Below are positions 54,790 through 63,366 of a stretch of DNA of 64,000 bases, piece by piece. The position numbers and the translations under genes were made by a program. The stretch covers positions 3,100,001-3,164,000 of the forward strand of contig NZ_CP041146.1 of NCBI RefSeq assembly GCF_006494775.1, written 5' to 3'. Below the pieces are notes generated by a model. It saw only the letters and a program-made list of their open reading frames with translations. It did not search any database and was not told the origin of the DNA. How positions within the stretch are numbered: position 1 is the stretch's first letter; each line of letters starts with the position of its first letter. Source of the stretch: Nocardioides humi (lineage in GTDB: Bacteria > Actinomycetota > Actinomycetes > Propionibacteriales > Nocardioidaceae).

Positions 54790-54990
54790 GTCAGCCTCCT
54801 CGCTGCTAGACCCAGTGGGGAGGCACCCTCTTTTCGGTGCCGGGACGCATCTGTCAGTCAGCTCACTGATCGGCGCTCCCAGCCAGCCACGGGGTCGGCC
54901 TTGGCGCTCAGCCCTGTCGACGATCACGGCGTCCCGAGTGACCGCCGGGCCCTGCAGAACTCATCGTGGACCTCACTGGGTCGAGCGAGC
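54790..54990 (-). ncRNA. Candidate bridge-RNA region in the IS110 5' leader
   Basis: About 200 non-coding bases lie upstream of the transposase start, whereas only 17 follow its stop. This is the layout of the IS110 group, whose elements carry a structured guide (bridge) RNA in the 5' end. A hairpin GGCACC (54822-54827)/GGTGCC (54836-54841) with an 8-base loop is visible. The assignment rests on position and family knowledge, not on a matched structure. Confidence 0.35.
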
Positions 54991-55064
54991 AGGGCAGTGA
55001 CCCGACGGCACCTGGGGTGCATCAGCGGCCCATCCAGGACCACCGACGCGAGGAAGGTAGTCCA

Positions 55065-56300
55065 GTGAGCGAGCCCGGACACGAGGAGTTCCTGGCCCGG
55101 GCCCGGGCCTGGCTGGCCGACGTCGCGCCACCGCGACCGGGGCTGGACCCGATGCTGTCCCGGCCCGAGGCGATCTTCGAGTCGTGGACCGAGGCGGAGG
55201 AGCGCGAGATCACGGCCCGCGGACGCGCCTACGAGGCTCGCAAGCACGACGCCGGATGGGGGGCGCTGACCTGGCCGTCGGAGTACGGCGGCAGCGCCCT
55301 GCCCTACGCGTACGAGCTGCTGTTCCGCGGGCTCGAGGCCGAGTTCGACCTGCCGCGACGTACCGAGCTGTTCGCGGTCACCCAGCAGCTCATCGCTCCT
55401 ACCGTCGAGCAGTGGGGCACTCCCGAGCAGCGCCGCGACCTGGTCGTGGCGCTGCTGCGCACCGACCTGCTGGCCTGTCAGCTCTTCTCGGAGCCAGGAG
55501 CGGGGTCGGACCTGGCGTCGGTGCGCACGGCCGCGGTCCGCGACGGCGCGGGATGGGTGCTGCGCGGCCAGAAGGTGTGGACCTCCGGTGCCCGCGTCGC
55601 CGACCTCGGCGTCGCGCTGTGCCGCACCGATCCCGAGGCGCCGAAGCACGCGGGGCTGACCATGTTCGTGGTGCCGATGGACGCGCCCGGCCTGGAGGTC
55701 CGCCCGATCCGGCAGATGACCGGCGGGCACTCCTTCAACGAGGTCTTCCTCGACGACGTCCGTCTCGGCGACGACGCCCGGCTCGGCCCGGTGGGCGCGG
55801 GATGGAAGGTCGCGTTGACGGTCCTGGCGTCCGAGCGGCTCGACAGCGGGAGCCTGGGCCTCGACAACGCGGACCACGCGATCGCCCTGGCCCTGCGCCT
55901 CCTCGCCGACGGGGCCGACGGGGCCGACGGGGCCGACGGGGCCGACGGCGCCGACGGCGCCGACGGCTTCGAGGACGAGGCGGCGGACCTGATCGCGCAG
56001 GCCTACGTGCAGCGGCTGGTGGGCATGCAGGTCGCCGCCGCGCTGGTGTCCGGCGCGACACCCGGCCCGGAGGCGTCGCTGGGCAAGCTGCTGGCGACCG
56101 ACACGATGCGCCGTACCACCCGGCTGGTGCGGGCCGCCGCCGGCTCGCGCCTGCGCTCGGACGCCGATGCCGAGGCCTGGCGCTGGCACGAGCACCTGCT
56201 CGGCGCCCCGGGCTACCGGATCGCCGGCGGCACCGACGAGATCCAGCACAACATCATCGCCGAGCGCGTCCTGGGCCTGCCCAGGGAGGTGCGCGGATGA
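55065..56300 (+). CDS. Acyl-CoA dehydrogenase with Asp-Gly repeat insert
   Basis: This is a 411-residue FAD-dependent acyl-CoA dehydrogenase. LLACQLFSEPGAGSDLASVR near residue 145 and GQKVWTSGARVADLGVALCR near 168 contact FAD and substrate; a C-terminal YRIAGGTDEIQHNIIAERVL is the family's end motif. Between helices near 281-302 lies a run of Ala-Asp-Gly repeats that is not part of the fold. GTG (55065) follows AGGAAGG. It overlaps the kinase-like gene (ATGA). Confidence 0.92.
   Translation: MSEPGHEEFLARARAWLADVAPPRPGLDPMLSRPEAIFESWTEAEEREITARGRAYEARKHDAGWGALTWPSEYGGSALPYAYELLFRGLEAEFDLPRRTELFAVTQQLIAPTVEQWGTPEQRRDLVVALLRTDLLACQLFSEPGAGSDLASVRTAAVRDGAGWVLRGQKVWTSGARVADLGVALCRTDPEAPKHAGLTMFVVPMDAPGLEVRPIRQMTGGHSFNEVFLDDVRLGDDARLGPVGAGWKVALTVLASERLDSGSLGLDNADHAIALALRLLADGADGADGADGADGADGADGFEDEAADLIAQAYVQRLVGMQVAAALVSGATPGPEASLGKLLATDTMRRTTRLVRAAAGSRLRSDADAEAWRWHEHLLGAPGYRIAGGTDEIQHNIIAERVLGLPREVRG
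55905..55967. repeat. 9-bp tandem repeat within the acyl-CoA dehydrogenase gene
   Basis: Seven units of GCCGACGGG/GCCGACGGC encode Ala-Asp-Gly seven times. The first four units are identical and the last three share a C at the end. Copy-number change would not shift the frame. Confidence 0.95.
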
Positions 56301-57286
56301 GCGTCACCGCCCGCGCCGAGGCCGACGCCCGGCTGCACGCCCACCTGACGTCGGCGGCCGCGGAGGCGTTCCCCGACGCCCCCGTCGGCGACCTGGAGAC
56401 GATGGTCGGAGGCCACTCCGGACGTACCTTCCGCGTCGCCGTGGGGGAGCGCGACCTGGTGGTGAAGGCGGCCCAGCCGGGCCGGCGCGCCGTCGGGCGC
56501 CACGACATGCTGCGCCAGGCCACGATCCTGCGCGCCCTGGCAGGCACGGGAGTCCCGGTGCCCGAGGTCGTCCTGCTCGGCACGGACGCCGATCCGTGGT
56601 TCGCGATGGAGCTGCTCCCGGGCGAGGCGATCGAGCCGGTCCTCGACAGGCCGACCCCGCCCGCGCCGCTCGCGGTGGAGCGGATGCACCGCGCCCTCGA
56701 CCTGGCCGTCGGGCTGCACGCCCTGGATCCGCGCGCCCTCGGCCTCGACGAGGCGCCGCTGGGCCCCGGCGCGGAGCTGGAGCGCTGGTCGCGCACCTTC
56801 GCCGTCGTGCCGCCCGAGCTGGTCCCGTCCGGTCCGGTGCTGCTGAGGTCGCTCGAGCGGCGGGTCCCGGACGGGATCGCCCCCACGCTGGTGCACGGAG
56901 ACTTCCGCCTCGGCAACCTGCTGTGCCAGGGCCCGGAGCCGACCGGCCTCATCGACTGGGAGATCTGGAGCATCGGCGACCCGCGCGTCGAGATCGGCTG
57001 GTTCGCCCTCTTCGGGGACGGAGCGAACTTCCCCGGCGTCGGCACCGTCGTCCCCGGTCTGCCGTCGCCGGCGGCGCTGGTCGCCGACTACGCCGAGCGC
57101 ACCGGCCGCGGCGCGGACCTGTCCTGGTTCGAGGCGCTGGGCGCCTTCAAGATGGCCACGATCATGGCCCACAATCTGGTCCGGCACCGCGAGGGACGCC
57201 ACGACGACCCCGACCAGGAGCTCCTGCCGGACACCATCGCCCACCTGATCCAGGTCGGGCGCCACCATCTCGAGTCACGCCCCTGA
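56297..57286 (+). CDS. APH-type phosphotransferase (ACAD10/11 or LvaA-like kinase)
   Basis: This is a 329-residue protein of the aminoglycoside/choline kinase-like fold. GGHSGRTFRVAVGERDLVVK near residue 39 is the nucleotide-binding N-lobe with Lys, APTLVHGDFRLGNLLC near 195 the catalytic loop (His-Gly-Asp...Asn) and TGLIDWEIWSIGDPRVEIGW near 216 the metal-binding Asp. It sits between two acyl-CoA dehydrogenase genes. In ACAD10/11 and in LvaA of levulinate catabolism, a kinase of this type phosphorylates 4-hydroxyacyl-CoA before elimination by a dehydrogenase. That is the likely role here (inference), rather than antibiotic resistance. Confidence 0.87.
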   Translation: MSVTARAEADARLHAHLTSAAAEAFPDAPVGDLETMVGGHSGRTFRVAVGERDLVVKAAQPGRRAVGRHDMLRQATILRALAGTGVPVPEVVLLGTDADPWFAMELLPGEAIEPVLDRPTPPAPLAVERMHRALDLAVGLHALDPRALGLDEAPLGPGAELERWSRTFAVVPPELVPSGPVLLRSLERRVPDGIAPTLVHGDFRLGNLLCQGPEPTGLIDWEIWSIGDPRVEIGWFALFGDGANFPGVGTVVPGLPSPAALVADYAERTGRGADLSWFEALGAFKMATIMAHNLVRHREGRHDDPDQELLPDTIAHLIQVGRHHLESRP

Positions 57287-57298
57287 TCGGAGCAGCCC

Positions 57299-58554
57299 GT
57301 GGACTTCGCCTACTCCCCCGAGCGCAGCGGATCATCGCCGACCTGCGCACCTTCATGGCCGAGTGCGTCTACCCCGCAGAGCAGGTGTACGACGCCCAGC
57401 AGGCCGCCAACGAGAACCCGCACGAGCAGCCCGCCGTCATGCGCGAGCTCCAGGCCGAGGCCCGGCGTCGCGGCCTGTGGAACCTCTTCATGACCCACGG
57501 TGAGCACGGGGCCGGACTCACCAACCTCGAGTACGCCCCGATGATGGAGGTGCTGGGCACCTCGATCATCGGGCCGGAGACGGCCAACTGCTCGGCGCCC
57601 GACACCGGCAACATGGAGCTCCTCGCCATGTACGGCAGCGAGGAGCAGAAGGCGCAGTGGCTCGAGCCGTTGCTCGCGGGGCGGATCCGGTCGGCGTTCG
57701 CGATGACCGAGCCCGCCGTCGCCAGCTCCGACGCCCGCAACATCGCCTCGACCATCACGCGCGACGGCGAGCACTACGTGCTCAACGGACGCAAGTGGTA
57801 CACCTCCGGCGTCCTCGACCCCGACTGCCGGCTGATCATCTTCATGGGCGTGAGCGATCCCGACGCGGAGACCTACCGCCAGCAGAGCATGATCCTGGTG
57901 CCGCGCGACACCCCCGGCATCACCGTCCTGCGCGACCTGCCGATGCTCGGCTACACCGACCGGCTGGGCCACGGCGACGTCCTCTTCGAGGACGTCCGGG
58001 TCCCGGTCGCCAACATGCTCAGCGAGCAGGGGTCGGGATTCGCGCTGGCCCAGGGCCGCCTCGGTCCGGGGCGGATGCACTACGGCATGCGCGCCATCGG
58101 CTTCGCGGAGCGGGCGCTCTCCTTGATGTGCGCCCGCGCGGAGAGCCGGGTCGCGTTCGGCGGGCCGCTGGCCGATCGCGGCGTCGTGCGGGAGTGGATC
58201 GCCCGCAGCCGGATCGAGATCGAGCGGTCGCGGCTGCTGGTGCTCAAGGCGGCCTGGCTCATGGACACCGCGGGCAACGCGGCCGCGCGCAGCGAGGTCG
58301 CGGCGATCAAGGTCGACGCGATGGAGACCGCGCACCGCGTCGTGGACCGGGCCATCCAGGTGCACGGCGCCGCCGGGATCAGCGACGACACCGTGCTCTC
58401 GCGGCTCTACGCCATCACCCGGGCGCTGCAGATCGCCGACGGACCCAACGAGGTCCACCTGCGCACGATCGGGCGCCTGGAGCTGAGCCGGCGGCGTGAG
58501 GCCGACGCGGCGCTGGTCGGAGCGGGCCGTGGTACGAAGGAGGAGCGGGCGTGA
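57299..58554 (+). pseudogene. Acyl-CoA dehydrogenase, frameshifted near the start
   Basis: The gene codes for a 418-residue acyl-CoA dehydrogenase once one C is restored in the five-C run at 57315-57319, giving the family start MDFAYSPRAQRIIADLRTFM. The rest is intact: SAFAMTEPAVASSDARNIAS near residue 140, NGRKWYTSG near 162, MHYGMRAIGFAERAL near 260, IQVHGAAGISDDTVLSRLYA near 358 and ADGPNEVHLRTIGRLEL. GTG (57299-57301) is 12 bases after the kinase stop. This COG1960 type is close to ACAD10/11 dehydrogenases. Confidence 0.87.
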
Positions 58555-59387
58555 GCGAGCAGACGAGCGCGGCGGGCACGTCGCCGTCGTACGGTTCGAT
58601 GGAGGGCCAGGTGGCGGTCGTCACCGGCGGCTCGCGCGGCATCGGCTACGGCATCGCGGCCCGGTTCCGCGCCGCCGGCGCGGACGTGGTCATCACAGCA
58701 CGCAAGGAGAACGCGCTGCGCGACGCGGCCGAGCGCCTGACGGCCGAGGTCGCGGGGCCGGGGCGGGTGCTGCCGTTGGTGGCCCACGCCGGCGACTCGG
58801 CGGCGGCCGACGCGTGCTTCGCCGAGGTCCGCGCCGAGCTGGGAGCGGTCACGACGCTGGTCAACAACGCAGCCACCAACCCCTACTTCGGGCCGTTGCT
58901 GGGCCTCGACGAGGCGCGCGCGCTGAAGACCGTGCAGGTCAACCAGTACGGCCTGGTCACCTGGACCCGCAGTGCGGTGGAGGTCGGCGGGCTGGGCGCA
59001 CCGGACGCGCCGGTCGGCGCGGTCGTCAACATCGCCTCGATCGGGGGCAGGATCGTCGACCCCGGGATCGGCTGGTACAACGCCACCAAGGCCGCCATGC
59101 TGCTGCTCACCCGGCAGCTGGCGTGGGAGCTCGGCCCGCGGATCAGGGTCAACGCGATCGCCCCCGGCGTCGTCGCCACCGAGCTCGCCGCGGAGGTGGT
59201 CCGGGCGCGCCGCGAGGTCCTCGAGGCCCAGCTGCCGCTGCGCCGGCTGGGCACGCCGGAGGACATCGGGCACGCGGCGCTGTTCCTGGCGACCGAGCTG
59301 TCCGGCTGGATGACGGGTCAGGCCATCGTGCTCGACGGTGGGGCGCTGGCTCTGCCGATCGCGGTGGAGGACGGAGCGACCTCGTGA
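58551..59387 (+). CDS. Short-chain dehydrogenase/reductase
   Basis: This is a 278-residue SDR. VTGGSRGIGYGIAARF near residue 24, NNAATNPYFGPLLGLDEARA near 105, NIASIGGRIV near 160 with Ser and the catalytic GWYNATKAAML (Tyr-x3-Lys) near 180 mark the fold; GWMTGQAIVLDGGAL ends it. GTGA overlap (58551) couples it to the acyl-CoA dehydrogenase. It may act as a 3-hydroxyacyl-CoA or alcohol dehydrogenase. Confidence 0.9.
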   Translation: MSEQTSAAGTSPSYGSMEGQVAVVTGGSRGIGYGIAARFRAAGADVVITARKENALRDAAERLTAEVAGPGRVLPLVAHAGDSAAADACFAEVRAELGAVTTLVNNAATNPYFGPLLGLDEARALKTVQVNQYGLVTWTRSAVEVGGLGAPDAPVGAVVNIASIGGRIVDPGIGWYNATKAAMLLLTRQLAWELGPRIRVNAIAPGVVATELAAEVVRARREVLEAQLPLRRLGTPEDIGHAALFLATELSGWMTGQAIVLDGGALALPIAVEDGATS

Positions 59388-60523
59388 GTGGCCGGGCGTG
59401 GGCACCGCACGTCGACCCGGCCGCCCTCGTCGAGGACGACGACCTGGCCGCGCTGGGCGCGACCCTGCGCGCCGCGCTCGCCGCGTACCCCGGTGGCGAG
59501 CGGGTCCGAGAGCGCGCCGACGACCCGGCGATCGACGAGCCGGCCTTCGACGAGCGGGCGTGGCGGATGCTGGCCGACGAGCTGGGCCTGGCCGGCGTGG
59601 CCGCGCCCCCCGATGCCGACGGGCTCGGCCTGGGCCTGGCCGGTGCGACCACCTGCCTGGTCGAGACCGGCCGGGCGCTGTCCGGGACGCCCGCGCTCGG
59701 TGTCCTCCTCGCCGGCCTGCTGCTGGCGGAGAGCGAGCGGCTGGGCGCCGGGAGCGACGAGCAGTGGGCCGAGTCGCGGTGGACGCTGCCGGCGACCTGC
59801 CTCGACCAGTCGCTCGCGATCGAGGACGCCGGTGCGCGGGTGTCCGGGACGCTGCACCACGTCTTCGACCTCGCCGGCGTCGACCGTCTGGTCGTGCGCG
59901 CCGGGACCCCGGACGTACCGGTGCTGGCCCTGGTCGCGCTCGACGCCGCCGGTCTGCGGGACCAGCGCCACCGGTCGCTGGACCTGACCCGCGACTACCG
60001 GACCCTGCACCTCGACGCCGTCCCGGCGCGGGTCCTGCTGAGGGGCGAGCCGGCCCGCCGCGCGGTCACCCGGCTCCGGACGGCGGCGGTGGCCGCGGTC
60101 GCGGCCGACCAGCTCGGTGTCGCGGACCGCGCGCTGGACGCCGTGCGGGAGTACGTCGGCGTCCGCGAGCAGTTCGGCCGACCGATCGGCTCCTTCCAGG
60201 CGATCAAGCACCGGGTCGCTGATCTCCTGGTCGCGGTCGAGCGGGCCCGGGCCGCGGTGCGGGCGGCGGCGGTCGCCTGGGACGCCGGGTCCGACGCGCC
60301 GGAGGCGGACCTCGCCGCGGCGGTGGCGGGCCTGACCGCGACCGAGGCGGCTCTGCTCGCCACGGAGGAGGCCGTCCAGCTGCACGGCGGCATCGGGTTC
60401 ACCTGGGAGCACGACGCGCACCTGTGGTACCGCCGCGCGCTCGACGACGAGGCCCTGCAGGGCGGGGTACGCCGCTGCCGCGCGCGCGTGGTCTCAGCGA
60501 CGCGAGCCGTGGTGCCGGCGTGA
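59384..60523 (+). CDS. Acyl-CoA dehydrogenase-like protein (second-subunit type)
   Basis: This is a 379-residue acyl-CoA dehydrogenase family protein. FDERAWRMLADELGLAGVAA near residue 50, YVGVREQFGRPIGSFQAIKH near 260 and EAVQLHGGIGFTWEHDAHLW near 335 are clear. The middle FAD/substrate loop is weak, as in the beta-like subunit of heteromeric (alpha2beta2) steroid-type dehydrogenases. GTGA overlap with the SDR fixes the start. It may pair with one of the two other dehydrogenases. Confidence 0.87.
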   Translation: MSGRAWAPHVDPAALVEDDDLAALGATLRAALAAYPGGERVRERADDPAIDEPAFDERAWRMLADELGLAGVAAPPDADGLGLGLAGATTCLVETGRALSGTPALGVLLAGLLLAESERLGAGSDEQWAESRWTLPATCLDQSLAIEDAGARVSGTLHHVFDLAGVDRLVVRAGTPDVPVLALVALDAAGLRDQRHRSLDLTRDYRTLHLDAVPARVLLRGEPARRAVTRLRTAAVAAVAADQLGVADRALDAVREYVGVREQFGRPIGSFQAIKHRVADLLVAVERARAAVRAAAVAWDAGSDAPEADLAAAVAGLTATEAALLATEEAVQLHGGIGFTWEHDAHLWYRRALDDEALQGGVRRCRARVVSATRAVVPA

Positions 60524-60543
60524 GTGGGTCGGCCGGGGGCCGG

Positions 60544-60948
60544 TCACGACCACACCTGGCGGAAGGTGGCCGGGTCGGCCGGATAGGTGTGCCCCTCGAC
60601 GAGCAGGCCGTCCTGCCAGCGCAGGTGGTAGATGTGCCCGGTGCGCAGGACGCCGCCCTCGCGCTCGACGCTCGCGACGCCGATCGCGACCACGTCACTG
60701 CGCTCTCCGCTCTCGTCGGTGGTGATCACCTCGGGCGCGAAGCGCGCCGTGCCCCCCGAGATCCGGCCGGCCAGGTCGATCCACTCCAGCATGCCCGCCA
60801 CGCCGCGGTAGCTGCCGCTCAGCGTGGCCTCGCCGTGGATGACGTAGTGCACGTCGGGAGCCACGACGGCCTCGAGCGCCGGGGCGGTCCCCTTGCCGTA
60901 GGCGGCCAGCAGGCCGGCGTACGCATCACGGGCGGACGGGCGCGTCAT
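60544..60948 (-). CDS. SnoaL-like (NTF2-fold) protein
   Basis: This is a 134-residue protein of the SnoaL/nuclear-transport-factor-2 fold. RDAYAGLLAAYGKGTAPALE near residue 6 opens the helix, HYVIHGEATLSGSYRGVAGM near 34 and GHIYHLRWQDGLLVEGHTY near 103 are typical. ATG 60948 is used because GGGAG lies 8 bases upstream. An ATG 6 bases earlier is too near that site. It may be an isomerase/cyclase or ketosteroid-isomerase-like hydrolase. Confidence 0.78.
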   Translation of the reverse strand: MTRPSARDAYAGLLAAYGKGTAPALEAVVAPDVHYVIHGEATLSGSYRGVAGMLEWIDLAGRISGGTARFAPEVITTDESGERSDVVAIGVASVEREGGVLRTGHIYHLRWQDGLLVEGHTYPADPATFRQVWS

Positions 60949-61031
60949 CGGCATCTCTCCCTCGTCGTCGGTCCGGTCTCCCGGGCCGCCATCCTCCCAT
61001 CCCCCACGCACCCGTGCCCGAAAGGAATCTC

Positions 61032-62564
61032 ATGAACGCCGTCGACTCGCTGCGCATCGACCGGGTCTTCCTGGAGAAGGCGGCCCAGCGACCGGATGCC
61101 GTCGCCCTCGTCGTCGACGACCGGTCGTGGACCCGCGCCGACGTACGACGGATGGCCGAGTCCGCCGCGGCCTTCCTGCGTGAGCGCGGCGTGGGCCCCG
61201 GCGACCGGGTGCTCGCGCAGTACACGACCGACGCCCGCGATCTCGCCGTCGCCGTCGCCGCCTCCGGGCTGGGCGCGACGCTCATCCCGGTGCCGACCAG
61301 CCTCGGCGGCCTGGAGCTCTCGCACATCCTGCGCCTCGCCGAGCCCGTCGTGGCGATCGCGCACGGCGCGGAGCTGCCGCACGGGACGACCGTCCCCGCC
61401 GGCGTGGCCGTCGTCGACGTCGCCGATGTCACCGACGTCACCGAGGGGCGGGGGATCGAGGTCCCCTGCCTGCCGGTGCCGACCGACCACACCGCCGTGA
61501 TCGGCGTGACCTCCGGCAGCACCGGACTGCCCAAGGGGGTGATGCACACCTGGTCCAGCCTCCACTACGCCGCGTCGCACGCCGCCGCCGTCGTGCGGGT
61601 CCGCGACGGGGAGGCGATCTGCACGCCCGGTGCCAGCGCGGGGGCGCCGGGCTACGCGTTCTTCACCTATCTGGGCCTCGCGCACGGCGCGACCATCGTC
61701 CGGGCCTCGCGCTGGAACGCCGACGCCGTGCTGGACCTGATGGCGAGGCACCGTGTGGTGTGGTCGATGACGGTGGTCTCGATGGTGCGGATGTTCGTCG
61801 ACGCGGCACGCAAGCGGCCCGAGCCCCCCGACCTGTCGGCGATGCGGGCCATGTGCGTCGGCGGGTCGGCGATCGCCTCCAGCCTCGTGCACGAGGCGAA
61901 GGACGTGCTCGGGGTCGATGCGATCCGGATGTTCGGCCTCTCGGAGTGCCTCGGCTTCGCGACGATGAGCCCGGCCGACCCGCTCGAGCTGCGCGCCGAG
62001 CTCGACGGCTACCCGTACGCCGGCACCGAGGTGCACGCCTTCGACGACGAGCGCAGGATGCTGCCGCCCGGCGAGGTCGGGGAGGCCGGCGTTCGCGGGC
62101 CCTCCCTCATGCAGGGCTACCTCGGCGACACCGACCCCGACAGCCGGATGGCGCCGGGCGGGTACTTCCTGACCGGCGACTGGATCCGGATGACCGACGA
62201 CGGGCACGTCAAGGTGGTGGGCCGCAAGAAGGACCTGATCATCCGCGGCGGCTACAACATCGACCCGAGCGAGATCGAGAACCTGGTGCGAGCGCGGGCC
62301 GACGTCCTCGAGGCGTCGGTGTTCGGCCTGCCCGACGAGCGCCTGGGCGAGATCGTGTGCCTGTGCGTCGTCCCCCAGCCGGGAGCGGCGCCCGGCCTCG
62401 ACGAGATCGTCGACGACCTGCGCGCCCGCGGCCTGTCGACGCAGAAGCTCCCGCAGGTCTACGCCACCCGGGACGCCTTCCCGCTCTCGCCCGACGGCAA
62501 GGTCCTCAAGGAGGTCATCCGGCGCGAGGTGCAGGCGGAGCGGGAGACGGAGGCGGCGCGATGA
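61032..62564 (+). CDS. ANL-superfamily acyl-CoA ligase
   Basis: This is a 510-residue AMP-forming ligase. The P-loop is VIGVTSGSTGLPKGVMHTWS near residue 155, the A5-type motif MFGLSECLGFATMSPAD near 300, the A7 segment YFLTGDWIRMTDDG near 378 and the hinge/A8 region KVVGRKKDLIIRGGYNIDPS near 395. The A10 Lys is in SPDGKVLKEVIRREV. ATG 61032 follows AAAGGAA. It activates an acid of the second catabolic region; the stop overlaps the SDR start. Confidence 0.93.
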   Translation: MNAVDSLRIDRVFLEKAAQRPDAVALVVDDRSWTRADVRRMAESAAAFLRERGVGPGDRVLAQYTTDARDLAVAVAASGLGATLIPVPTSLGGLELSHILRLAEPVVAIAHGAELPHGTTVPAGVAVVDVADVTDVTEGRGIEVPCLPVPTDHTAVIGVTSGSTGLPKGVMHTWSSLHYAASHAAAVVRVRDGEAICTPGASAGAPGYAFFTYLGLAHGATIVRASRWNADAVLDLMARHRVVWSMTVVSMVRMFVDAARKRPEPPDLSAMRAMCVGGSAIASSLVHEAKDVLGVDAIRMFGLSECLGFATMSPADPLELRAELDGYPYAGTEVHAFDDERRMLPPGEVGEAGVRGPSLMQGYLGDTDPDSRMAPGGYFLTGDWIRMTDDGHVKVVGRKKDLIIRGGYNIDPSEIENLVRARADVLEASVFGLPDERLGEIVCLCVVPQPGAAPGLDEIVDDLRARGLSTQKLPQVYATRDAFPLSPDGKVLKEVIRREVQAERETEAAR

Positions 62565-63340
62565 GCGCGGAGCGGGTCGACCGGCTCGACGGGCGCTGCG
62601 CGGTGGTGACCGGCAGCAGCGCGGGGATCGGGCGCGGGATCGCGGAGAGCCTGGTGCGCTCCGGCGCCGACGTCGTCCTCTCCGGACGGACCCCCGAGAC
62701 CCTGGCCGCCGCCGTCGAGGAGCTCCGTGCCCTCGCCGGTCCGGGCCAGCAGGTCCTCGGCCTGAACGCCGACCTGTCGCAGGAGGAGCAGATCGACGAC
62801 TTCTTCGATCGGGTGCGCGCCGAGGTGGGGCGCCTCGACATCCTGGTCGCCAATATCGGCGGCGGTCAGGTCAAGCCGTTCTTCGACCTGACCCGCGAGG
62901 ACTGGACCTCGGTGTTCGACCTGAACCTCCTCGGTCCGTTCCTGGTCTCCCAGCGGGGCGCGCGACTGATGCGTGAGTGCGGCAGCGAGCACGCCAGCAT
63001 CACGCTCGTCTCGTCCATCCGCGCCCACACCGCCAAGCCCGGCCGGGCGGTCTACGCCTCCACCAAGGCGGCGATGAACCAGCTGATGCGGGTGATGGCC
63101 CGCGAGCTCGCGCCGTTCGGGATCCGGGTCAACGCGCTGCTGCCCGGCATCACCGACACGCCGCTGACCCGCCGCAACCCCGAGGCCTTCGCCGAGGCGA
63201 TCAAGCAGGTCCCGCTCGAGGGGGCCGCCACCCCGGCGGACATGGGACGCGCCGTGGCCTTCCTCGCCAGCGACGCGGCCCGGTTCATCACCGGCCAGGA
63301 GCTGGCCGTCGACGGCGGCGAGCTGCTGCACGGCGACTGA
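62561..63340 (+). CDS. Short-chain dehydrogenase/reductase
   Basis: This is a 259-residue SDR. AVVTGSSAGIGRGIAESLVR near residue 13, NIGGGQVKPFFDL near 95 (NNAG altered to NIGG), LVSSIRAHTAKPGRAVYAST near 148 with Ser, and the YASTKAAMNQL Tyr-x3-Lys near 164 are clear. FITGQELAVDGGELL ends it. ATGA overlap (62561) couples it to the ligase. Confidence 0.9.
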   Translation: MSAERVDRLDGRCAVVTGSSAGIGRGIAESLVRSGADVVLSGRTPETLAAAVEELRALAGPGQQVLGLNADLSQEEQIDDFFDRVRAEVGRLDILVANIGGGQVKPFFDLTREDWTSVFDLNLLGPFLVSQRGARLMRECGSEHASITLVSSIRAHTAKPGRAVYASTKAAMNQLMRVMARELAPFGIRVNALLPGITDTPLTRRNPEAFAEAIKQVPLEGAATPADMGRAVAFLASDAARFITGQELAVDGGELLHGD

Positions 63341-63366
63341 GCGGGAGCAGCGAGCGGGGTGATCGC

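Larger units (their letters stand above)
53417..54990 (-). mobile_element. IS110-family insertion sequence (ends approximate)
   Basis: The transposase gene and its 5' non-coding leader occupy the gap between a thiolase and an acyl-CoA dehydrogenase operon. IS110 elements lack clear terminal inverted repeats and make no target duplication, so the limits cannot be fixed. The left end must lie very near the thiolase stop (17 bases between stops). Confidence 0.7.

Noticed and set aside
56297..57286. Aminoglycoside resistance gene
   Set aside because: Only the fold is shared. It is embedded in an acyl-CoA dehydrogenase operon.
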